Of a stretch of 64,000 bases of DNA, positions 54,560-64,000 are shown piece by piece. Where the stretch lies: contig JAJEKV010000041.1 of the NCBI GenBank assembly GCA_021234155.1, positions 6,381,249 through 6,445,248 on the forward strand, written 5' to 3'. The notes beneath the pieces are model-generated. The model had not been told where the DNA came from. It worked only from the letters and a program-made list of their open reading frames with translations, and made no database searches. Made by a program: the position numbers and the translations under genes. This DNA is from Isoetes taiwanensis. Lineage: Eukaryota; Streptophyta; Lycopodiopsida; Isoetales; Isoetaceae. Position 1 is the first letter of the stretch, and every line of letters begins with the position of its first letter.

Positions 54560-55800
54560 TGAGCCTATTGTATCTTTTCAATATCTGAATTTAGGCTTCA
54601 TCCCTGGAGTAACAGCTATTTTATGTAACTGGAAAGCATATTTTGCAGCGCTAGCCATCTCTTTCTGCATTCGTCCATTTGTAGCTAAAATATTGTGAAG
54701 CGATCCAGCAAAGACATGAAATAATCATCAATCTAAAACTGCAGCGGCCAATGCTTCTCATCAGAATAATGGGTTTTATTTGCATCTGGAGCATGTCCTT
54801 GTTACCGTCTGTACCACCAGAAAGCATTTAGGCTCATAGCTAAAGGCCGGGTCACGACCATTAGAGCCTAATTCGGGCCATGTACAGCGCCACATCCGCA
54901 ACCCTAAAAATTTCCATGTGTAGAAAAATGTATTCATATTTTTTCGTTCCCCATGTTCCACCATTATTTGACAAGAGAAATAACTAGTGGAAAATGTTTC
55001 CACATTCCAACATTAGCATGAGCACAATAATTTCACTTTTGTACCATAGTTGACAAGCCATATGCCTTTTGATATGGCAAAAAATGCCCCATCCTCCTAA
55101 AACCACATAGCTTTAAGCTTTCTAGACAAATACTGCTCTAGCTCTTAAAAACGATCAAAATCTTAGAGATATATATCCACGACCAACACAACCTTTTAGG
55201 GTAATCCACTGGTGTCAATTTACCTTTTACATAGCACCTTCATAAAGCCATCATTGCATTAGGACAGACTCTCCATGTCTGCATCAACAATTTCAGTATG
55301 CCAATTGGTCTTAAAATGCCTTAAACTAAATCACCTGCAGTCACACGTTTTCTTGATAAAGCATTAATGCCACAGAGCCATACAACCGTTACGTCATATA
55401 GACAAGAGAAGATGAACATTATAATAAAAAAAACCCTACCTCCATCCGTAGGTCAGGGGGCCTTGGGGTGCTTAGACTGGTTTGTTTTTCTTTGATATTG
55501 GTGACAACAAGGAGAGCAGGAGCTTGTTGCACCAACAAGGCCCTACCCTTCCTATAATTGCATACTCAAATAGCTTTTCAAACCAAAGTTTTGTCACCAG
55601 AAAATCATTTTTCAATAATATAAAGATAATGCATTGCAATTATCTGATAATTGGTCGAAATAACCAAGCCCAATGGCAAAAGAATCCGTTTTTTTCTTTT
55701 AAGACCATGCTTGGTAAAACTTACCCAAAAATCCAAGGAAAAATCATTTCTAAAATTAAACTTCAGCACTATCAAACTCACTGTATTAACGTTGTACACG

Positions 55801-55857
55801 TTCCTTTATCCATTGATTGCATGTGCCAAAATCATCATTTGTAGCCTTTTCAGTATC
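55801..55857 (-). pseudogene. Candidate small exon in the segmental repeat (also in copies 2-4)
   Basis: After acceptor TTTACTTGTAG the minus strand reads DTEKATNDDFGTCNQWIKE and meets GTGTAC, a weak donor. In the other copies the donor GT is TT, so at most copy 1 could splice here. Confidence 0.25.
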
Positions 55858-55965
55858 CTACAAGTAAACCAGTAATCTCAGTATATTAGAATTTTTGCAC
55901 CTGTTTTGGGAATGTAACCAAAACTAAGGTCCCCAGTAAAACTAGGGAACTGAGTTAACAAAAAA

Positions 55966-58861
55966 AACCTTCAAAATCTGTTTACGACAAACTTTCTACC
56001 ATACAATGGACTTTTTCAAAGACCATATCAGGTACAATATGCAGCCTTAGGTTATTGCAGGTGCACAATACCCTAAGCCTTAATCTGGTTACAAAAGATA
56101 ATTATGAATACTGTAAACATTTTCTTCTTTTATGAATTCAAAATTCCTTTTCAACAACTGTGCATAAACATATGCCATTGGTTCTAACCTCAGAATTCAG
56201 AACCATAATTATTAGACTACATACTTATCTTAAAATCAGTCGCATGCTTAAATAAAATGAGTTCAGTATACATCATGTCCATGATTTCCTTAAGAAATGA
56301 GTTTTGTACTTGAAAACTTGTTCAGCTTCCCCAATTGCTCTTGAGAAATGTGGAAAACAAATCAAAGAGTAGGAAAATCCATTACCTGCAACGAAACCAG
56401 ATGCATGTTAGCCTTAATCAGGGTAACTACAAGAGCTGTCACAGGTAAACAATGAGTTTCCTAGGCTTTTCGCCCTTTACATTGATTGTTAACACAATAC
56501 AGAATAGAAGGAAAGTAAAATATGCACAAACCATTGTGCACAATATGCAGTATATTGCCAACCTGCCATTCATAGTATAGTGCTTAACTGAACCACCAAA
56601 GTCTTCATGGCAAAAATGAGCAAAAACATATGAACATCCCATTTACAATAGGCCATCCTATTTCCTAGCTATATTTAGTCTGCAACCAGCATAACAGTCC
56701 AAGTCTAAACTGCCTTTAATCTTTGCATCATGCTTCTGAGCATTTTGAAGTAAATTTGTGACCACAATCTTGCACTGCAAGCCTATTCAGCACAGGAAAA
56801 ACCTAATTATCAAAGATACTGAGGCAGTGCATATATATTTCAACCTAATTTGAATCACAGATATTCTGCTCCAGTGCAGTACTCCAATCATTATGATATC
56901 CTTAACTTTCTTTCTCGGAACCATGGGACTCTATTCTATTCCACAAAGTGTAACTAATCATTCAGAAAGTTAAATGAGCAGATGCTTCCAACAACTGAGT
57001 AGATCTACACATCTGCTCTATAGATCTACAAGATTTAGCAATATTTAAGATAGAAATAATTAAAAGGCACAAGTAAAGCCTAAAAATGCTAGCAAATGCC
57101 TTAATCTGTGTTTTAGAAAAAACTCCAAGATTCAATACTGTTAGGATCTATTCTATAACACCGAAGTGTCAATTAATCATTAATTATTAGAAGCCTCGAT
57201 CACTATGAGTCAAGAATTATAAGCTAGATAAAGATTTCAAACATCCAAACCTGATGAACTCGAGTTTGCATGCCCATGCCTTGTGTAACTGCACATGCAT
57301 TATTGCCAGGAGGTGTGCCTTTGAGGTCCGCTCCCCTTCTTTATTTACTTTCATATATCTAGACTTATGAACTTTCCCCACTGCAACATAAGTTGGATCT
57401 GCAGCTTGCACATTATTATCCCCAGAATTTACCACTGAGCCTATTGTATCTTTTCAATATCTGAATTTAGGCTTCATCCCTGGAGTAACCGCTATTTTAT
57501 GTAACTGGAAAGCATATTTTGCAGCGCTAGCCATCTCTTTCTGCATTCGTCCATTTGTAGCTAAAATATTGTGAAGCGATCCAGCAAAGACATGAAATAA
57601 TCATCAATCTAAAACTACAGACCAATGCTTCTCATCAGAATAATGGGTTTTATTTGCATCTGGAGCATGTCCTTGTTACCGTCTGTACCACCAGAAAGCA
57701 TTTAGGCTCATAGCTAAAGGCCGGGTCACGACCATTAGAGCCTAATTCGGGCCATGTACAGCGCCACATCCGCAACCCTAAAAATTTCCATGTTTAGAAA
57801 AATGTATTCATATTTTTTCGTTCCCCATGTTCCACCATTCTTTGACAAGAGAAATAACTAGTGGAAAATGTTTCCACATTCCAACATTAGCATGAGCACA
57901 ATAATTTCACTTTTGTACCATAGTTGACAAGCCATATGCCTTTTCTGTTTAGAACCAACAATTGGTCATATATTACCTTTGTCTGAGCAGCATATATTGG
58001 GAAATTTAAATTGATATGGCAAAAAATGCCCCATCCTCCTAAAAATGATCAAAATCTTAGAGATATATATCCACGACCAACACAACCTTTTAGGGTAATC
58101 CACTGGTGTCAATTTACCTTTTACATAGCACCTTCATAAAGCCATCATTGACTCTCCATGTCTGCATCAACAATTTCAGTATGCCAATTGGTCTTAAAAT
58201 GCCTTAAACTAAATCACCTGCAGTCACATGTTTTCTTGATAAAGCATTAATGCCACAGAACCATACAATCGTTATGTCATATAGACATGAGAAGATGAAC
58301 ATTATAATAAAAAAACCCTACCTCCATCCGTAGGTCAGGGGGCCTTGGGGTGCTTAGACTGGTTTATTTTTCTTTGATATTGGTGACAACAAGGAGAGCA
58401 GGACCTTGTTGCACCAACAAGGCCCTACCCTTCCTATAATTGCATACTCAAATAGCTTTTCAAACCAAAGTTTTGTCACCAGAAAATCATTTTTCAATAA
58501 TATAAAGATAATGCATTGCAATTATCTGATAATTGGTCGAAATAACCAAGCCCAATGACAAAAGAATCCGTTTTTTTCTTTTAAGACCATGCTTGGTAAA
58601 ACTTACCCAAAAATCCAAGCATGGCAATCCAAGGAAAAATCATTTCTAAAATTAAACTTCAGCACTATCAAACTCACTGTATTAACGTTGTACAAGTTCC
58701 TTTATCCATTGATTGCATGTGCCAAAATCATCATTTGTAGCTTTTTTAGTATCCTACAAGTAAACCAGTAATCTCAGTATATTAGAATTTTTGCACCTGT
58801 TTTGGGAATGTAACCAAAATTAAGGTCCCCAGTAAAACTAGGGAACTGAGTTAACAAAAAA
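55966..58861. repeat. Segmental repeat copy 2
   Basis: Nearly collinear with copy 1 but lacks the MITE/minisatellite block and the TTC expansion. Some small differences are shared with copy 5 only. Confidence 0.85.
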
Positions 58862-59867
58862 AACCTTCAAAATCTGTTTACGACAAACTTTCTACCATAC
58901 AATGGACTTTTTCAAAGACCATATCAGGTACAATATGCAGCCTTAGGTTATTGCAGGTGCACAATACCCTAAGCCTTAATCTGGTTACAAAAGGTCTTTA
59001 AGCTTTCTAGAGAAATACTGCTCTAGCTCTTAAAAACGATCAATAGCTTAGAGATATATATCCACGACCAACACAACCTTTTAGGGTAATCCACTGGTGT
59101 CAATTTACCTTTTACATAGCACCTTCATAAAGCCATCATTGCATTAGGACAGACTCTCCATGTCTGCATCAACAATTTTAGTCTGCCAATTGGTCTTAAA
59201 ATGCCTTAAACTAAATCACCTGCAGTCACACGTTTTCTTGATAAAGCATTAATGCCACATAACCATACAACCGTTACGTCATATAGACAAGAGAAGATGA
59301 ACATTATAATAAAAAAACCCTACCTCCATCCGTAGGTCAGGGGGCCTTGGGGTGCTTAGACTGGTTTGTTTTTCTTTGATATTGGTGACAACAAGGAGAG
59401 CAAGACCTTGTTGCACCAACAAGGCCCTACCCTTCCTATAATTGCATACTCAAATAGCTTTTCAAACCAAAGTTTTGTCACCAGAAAATCATTTTTCAAT
59501 AATATAAAGATAATGCATTGCAATTATCTGATAATTGGTCGAAATAACCAAGCCCAATGGCAAAAGAATCCGTTTTTTTTCTTTTAAGACCATGCTTGGT
59601 AAAACTTACCCAAAAATCCAAGCATGGCAATCCAAGGAAAAATCATTTCTAAAATTAAACTTCAGCACTATCAAACTCACTGTATTAACGTTGTACAAGT
59701 TCCTTTATCCATTGATTGCATGTGCCAAAATCATCATTTGTAGCCTTTTCAGTATCCTACAAGTAAACCAGTAATCTCAGTATATTAGAATTTTTGCACC
59801 TGTTTTGGGAATGTAACCAAAACTAAGGCCCCAGTAAAACTAGGGAACTGAGTTAACAAAAAAAACC
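58862..59867. repeat. Segmental repeat copy 3 (short form)
   Basis: A roughly 1.0-kb unit. After GGTTACAAAAG it jumps to GTCTTTAAGCTTTCTAGAG, omitting the 3-kb middle of the full unit. Confidence 0.85.
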
Positions 59868-60839
59868 TTCAAAATCTGTTTACGACAAACTTTCTACCAT
59901 ACAATGGACTTTTTCAAAGACCATATCAGGTACAATATGCAGCCTTAGGTTATTGCAGGTGCACAATACCCTAAGCCTTAATCTGGTTACAAAAGGTCTT
60001 TAAGCTTTCTAGAGAAATACTGCTCTAGCTCTTAAAAACGATCAATAGCTTAGAGATATATATCCACGACCAACACAACCTTTTAGGGTAATCCACTGGT
60101 GTCAATTTACCTTTTACATAGCACCTTCATAAAGCCATCATTGCATTAGGACAGACTCTCCATGTCTGCATCAACAATTTCAGTCTGCCAATTGGTCTTA
60201 AAATGCCTTAAACTAAATCACCTGCAGTCACACGTTTTCTTGATAAAGCATTAATGCCACATAACCATACAACCGTTACGTCATATAGACAAGAGAAGAT
60301 GAACATTATAATAAAAAAACCCTACCTCCATCCGTAGGTCAGGGGGCCTTGGGGTGCTTAGACTAGTTTGTTTTTCTTTGATATTGGTGACAACAAGGAG
60401 AGCAAGACCTTGTTGCACCAACAAGGCCCTACCGCTTTTCAAACCAAAGTTTTGTCACCAGAAAATCATTTTTCAATAATATAAAGATAATGCATTGCAA
60501 TTATCTAATAATTGGTCGAAATAACCAAGCCCAATGGCAAAAGAATCCGTTTTTTTTCTTTTAAGACCATGCTTGGTAAAACTTACCCAAAAATCCAAGC
60601 ATGGCAATCCAAGGAAAAATCATTTCTAAAATTAAACTTCAGCACTATCAAACTCACTGTATTAACGTTGTACAAGTTCCTTTATCCATTGATTGCATGT
60701 GCCAAAATCATCATTTGTAGCCTTTTCAGTATCCTACAAGTAAACCAGTAATCTCAGTATATTAGAATTTTTGCACCTATTTTGGGAATGTAACCAAAAC
60801 TAAGGCCCCAGTAAAACTAGGGAACTGAGTTAACAAAAA
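59868..60839. repeat. Segmental repeat copy 4 (short form)
   Basis: Near-identical to copy 3 with the same internal deletion junction. It also lacks about 30 bp near 60,433. Copies 3 and 4 are a very recent tandem duplication. Confidence 0.85.
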
Positions 60840-63255
60840 AAACATTCAAAGTCTGTTTACGACAAACTTTCTACCATACAATGGACTTTTTCAAAGACCA
60901 TATCAGGTACAATATGCAGCCTTAGGTTATTGCAGGTGCACAATACCCTAAGCCTTAATCTGGTTACAAAAGATAATTATGAATACTGTAAACATTTTCT
61001 TCTTTTATGAATTCAAAATTCCTTTTCAACAACTGTGCATAAACATATGTCGGGTTCTAACCTCAGAATTCAGAACCATAATTATTAGACTACACACTTA
61101 TCTTAAAATCAGTTGCATGCTTAAATAAAATGAGTTCAGTATACATCATGTCCATGATTTCCTTAAGAAATGAGTTTTGTACTTGAAAACTTGTTCAGCT
61201 TCCCCAATTGCTCTTGAGAAATGTGGAAAACAAATCAAAGAGTAGGAAAATCCGTTACCTGCAACGAAACCAGATGCATGTTAGCCTTAATCAGGGTAAC
61301 TACAAGAGCCGTCATAGGTAAGCAATGAGTTTTCTAGGCTTTTCGCCCTTCACGTTGATTGTTAACACAATACAGAATAGAAAGAAAGTAAAATATGCAC
61401 AAACAATTGTACACAATATGCAGTATGTTGCCAACCTGCCATTCATAGTATAGTGCTTAACTGAACCACCAAAGCCTTCATGGCAAAAATGAGCAAAAAC
61501 ATATGAACATCCCATTTACAATAGGCCATCCTATTTCCTAGCTATATTATTATTAACATCTAGTCCGCAACCAGCATAACAGTCCAAGTCTAAACTGCCT
61601 TTAATCTTTGCATCATGCTTCTGAGCATTTTGAAGTAAATTTGTGACCACAATCTTGCACTGCAAGCCTATTCAGCACAGGAAAAACCTAATTATCAAAG
61701 ATAATTGAGGCAAAGGTATATATATTTCAACCTAATTTGAATCACAGATATTCTGCTCCAGTGTAGTACTCCAATCATTATGATATCCTTAACTTTCTTT
61801 CTCGGAACCATGGGACTCTATTCTATTCCACAAAGGGTAACTAATCATTCAGAAAGTAAAATGAGCAGATGCTTCCAACAACTGAGTCTGCTCTATAGAT
61901 CTACAAGATTTAGCAATATTTAAGATAGAAATAATTAAAAGGCACAAGTAAAGCCTAAAAATGCTAGCAAATGCCTAAATCTGTGTTTTAGAAAAAACTC
62001 CAAGATTCAATACTGTTAGGATCTATTCTATAACACCGAAGTGTCAATTAATCATTAATTATTAGAAGCCTCGATCTCTATGAGTCAAGAATTATAAGCT
62101 AGATAAAGATTTCAAACATCCAAACCTGATGAACTCGAGTTTGCATGCCCATGCCTTGTGTAACTGCACATGCATTATTGCCAGGAGGTGCGCCTTTGAG
62201 GTCCGCTCCCCTTCTTTATTTACTTTCATATATCTAGACTTATGAACTTTCCCCACTGCAACATAAGTTGAATATGCATCTTGCACATTATTATCCCCAG
62301 AATTTACCACTGAGCCTATTGTATCTTTTCAATATCTGAATTTAGGCTTCATCCCTGGAGTAACAGCTATTTTATGTAACTGGAAAGCATATTTTGCAAG
62401 CGCCGCCATCTCTTTTCTCTGATTCGGCCCATTTGTAGCTAAAATATTGTGAAGCGGTCCAGCAAAGACATGAAATAATCATCAATCTAAAACTGCAAAT
62501 GACCAATGCTTCTCATCAGAATAATGGGTTTTATTTGCATCTGGAGCATGTCCTTGTTACCGTCTGTACCACCAGAAAGCATTTAGGCTCATAGCTAAAG
62601 GCCGGGTCACGACCATTAGAGCCTAATTGGGCCATGTCAGCACATCCAAGAACCCTAAAAATTTCCATGTTTAGAAAAATGTATTCATATTTTTTCGTTC
62701 CCCATGTTCCACCATTCTTTGACAAGAGAAATAACTAGTGGAAAATGTTTCCACATTCCAACATTAGCATGAGCACAATAATTTCACTTCTGTACCATAG
62801 TTGACAAGCCATATGCCTTCTCTGTTTAGAACCAACCATTGGTCATACATTACCTTTGTCCGAGCAGCATATATTGGGAAATTTAAATTGATACGGCAAA
62901 AAATGCCCCATCCTCCTAAAACCACATAGTTACACATTATTCTTTAAGCTTTCTAGAGAAATACTGCTCTAGCTCTTAAAAACGATCAAAATCTTAGAGA
63001 TATATATCCACGACCAACACAATCTTTTAGGGTAATCCACTGGTGTCAATTTATCTTTTACATAGCACCTTCATAAAGCCATCATTGCATTAGGACAGAC
63101 TCTCCATGTCTGCATCAACAATTTCAGTCTGCCAATTGGTCTTAAAATGCCTTAAACTAAATCACCTGCAGTTACACGTTTTCTTGATAAAGCATGAATG
63201 CCACAGAACCATACAACCGTTACGTCATATAGACAAGAGAAGATGAACATTATAA
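60840..63255. repeat. Segmental repeat copy 5
   Basis: A full-length form again, ending at a poly(A) run where other copies continue CCCTACCTCCATCC. Its AT-rich content holds no supported gene. Confidence 0.8.
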
Positions 63256-63280
63256 TTAAAAAAAAAAAAAAAAAAAAAAG
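63256..63280. repeat. Poly(A) run at end of repeat copy 5
   Basis: About 23 A residues replace the 7-8 A of other copies, and sequence homology to them stops here. Confidence 0.8.
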
Positions 63281-64000
63281 GGGGTTCTTGGAAAAACTCG
63301 AAATATCCCACAGGCTGAAACAGATTTGAAAGCTCGAGTATATAAGGAATAAGACTTTCAAATTTATAATACATTCATATGCTATTTCCATGTAGTTGCC
63401 ACCTCACATGCCCGAGGTGTCGTGTGGCAAAAGGTGATTGGGGGAAATGGTGACTAGGCTAGGGTGGAGTAAATAGGATTTTTTTTTTCAAATTTGGCAC
63501 AATTCCCAAGGAATGGAATATGAGGGTTTTAACAAGGTCTTTTCGAAAATTCTTTTTTTTTTCAGATGGAATCTTTTTTGATGCTCTACAAGAAAGGATA
63601 ATCTTTTAGCAAAAAGGAGCATCTTAATTTTAGGCTCAAAATGAGGCTCATTTTGGTGAGGTGGCAAGGTTATGGAGTGATGTGGCAAATGGGTGATGAC
63701 ATGGCATAATGAGGTGATTATGTGGCAAGCAAGGTGCCAAAATAAGATCTTTCTAGTCAAAACTTTTTGTGATGTGGTGATGAGGTGGATGACATGTGTA
63801 TGGTGATGTGGGTGTACTTGAGTGATGATGTGGATGACATTTGGCATTTTGAAGATGACGTGGATGATTTGGCATAATATTTGGCACTTGTGCAGATACA
63901 CATTAGGATTTTGTGCAATATCTTGGCAAAATTGCTTTTTTCAAAATTGTTTTGAAAAAATGTGCACTTTCTCTAAGCCTATTGGCAAGGATCTTGGCTA
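63281..64000. other. Unassigned sequence with degenerate GATGTGGCA repeats
   Basis: Words such as GATGTGGCA, GATGACATG and GAGGTGGCAAG recur irregularly between 63,650 and 63,880. A minus-strand frame of 137 residues here is His-rich and low in complexity, so I do not call it a gene. It may be part of an LTR running off the window. Confidence 0.4.

Larger units (their letters stand above)
51529..55965. repeat. Segmental repeat copy 1 (with insertions)
   Basis: It starts CCTTCAAAATTTGTTTACGAC. It has the longest form, because a 1.5-kb stretch (about 52,595-54,112) with a MITE and a minisatellite is present here and absent from copies 2 and 5. The minus strand contains a few coding-like islands shared by the copies, such as a 67-residue frame at 52067-52270 and a 72-residue frame at 54341-54559. 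Confidence 0.8.

Noticed and set aside
63256-63280. Poly(A) run as the tail of a plus-strand LINE or SINE
   Set aside because: The sequence before it is the ordinary segmental repeat with its usual A-run lengthened, not the body of a retroelement.
63488-63901. 137-residue His-rich minus-strand ORF
   Set aside because: Built on degenerate GATGTGGCA-type repeats with no domain; likely non-coding.

Overview
This is nuclear DNA from a land plant, almost certainly a species with a large, transposon-filled genome. The evidence is two L1-type LINEs, a Ty3/gypsy chromovirus primed by initiator tRNA-Met, a large non-autonomous LTR element, long-TIR DNA transposons with spliced genes, and introns with plant-like splice sites. 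I cannot name the species. I see no ordinary single-copy host gene that I can support. The window is a stack of nested insertions, and each nesting level can be read from target-site duplications (TSDs) and from host reading frames that rejoin when the insert is removed.

Left stack (1-24,330). A decayed minus-strand LINE reverse transcriptase (1-146 and 23,189-24,330) is split by a 23-kb minus-strand Ty3/gypsy chromovirus (152-23,183, TSD AGGAG). The chromovirus is split in its RNase H domain by a non-autonomous LTR element with the order LTR-internal-LTR-internal-LTR (4,421-14,395, TSD CCTGA). In transcription order the chromovirus has the 5' LTR (21,542-23,183), the tRNA-Met primer site, two accessory genes, gag-protease-RT, RNase H, integrase with a chromodomain, the polypurine tract and the 3' LTR (152-1,795). 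The first accessory gene is the most remarkable item in the window. It encodes a histone H3-like protein, with an H3 tail start (MARTKQT) and a complete H3 histone fold joined by a long acidic, proline-rich spacer. The second accessory gene encodes a protein of about 504 residues that I do not recognise.

Middle (24,331-29,220). AT-rich, repeat-derived sequence with no gene I can name.

Right stack (about 29,220-51,528). A plus-strand LINE with a poly(A) tail is split by a 16.1-kb DNA transposon (33,620-49,716; 25-bp perfect terminal inverted repeats; TSD AGAT). Removing it restores the LINE frame exactly. The transposon carries a plus-strand transposase resembling DUF7869/Sola-type proteins (46.6-49.5 kb). 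It also carries a minus-strand multi-exon cargo gene ending in an FCP1/HAD-type phosphatase domain (about 34.9-43.2 kb). A second member of the same transposon family (37,231-41,410; TSD TTCT) sits inside that cargo gene and holds a relic of the same gene. The cargo introns are filled with copies of a 24-bp perfect CpG-rich palindrome; more than 20 copies occur between 34.5 and 45.3 kb.

Right end (51,529-64,000). Five full or partial copies of one segmental repeat, a foldback MITE, a 57-bp minisatellite, and unassigned sequence after a poly(A) run.

Many reading frames in the elements carry single-base indels, and the differences between repeat copies cluster at CNG/CCGG-type sites. Some of the apparent breaks may therefore be long-read consensus errors at methylated cytosines rather than real decay.
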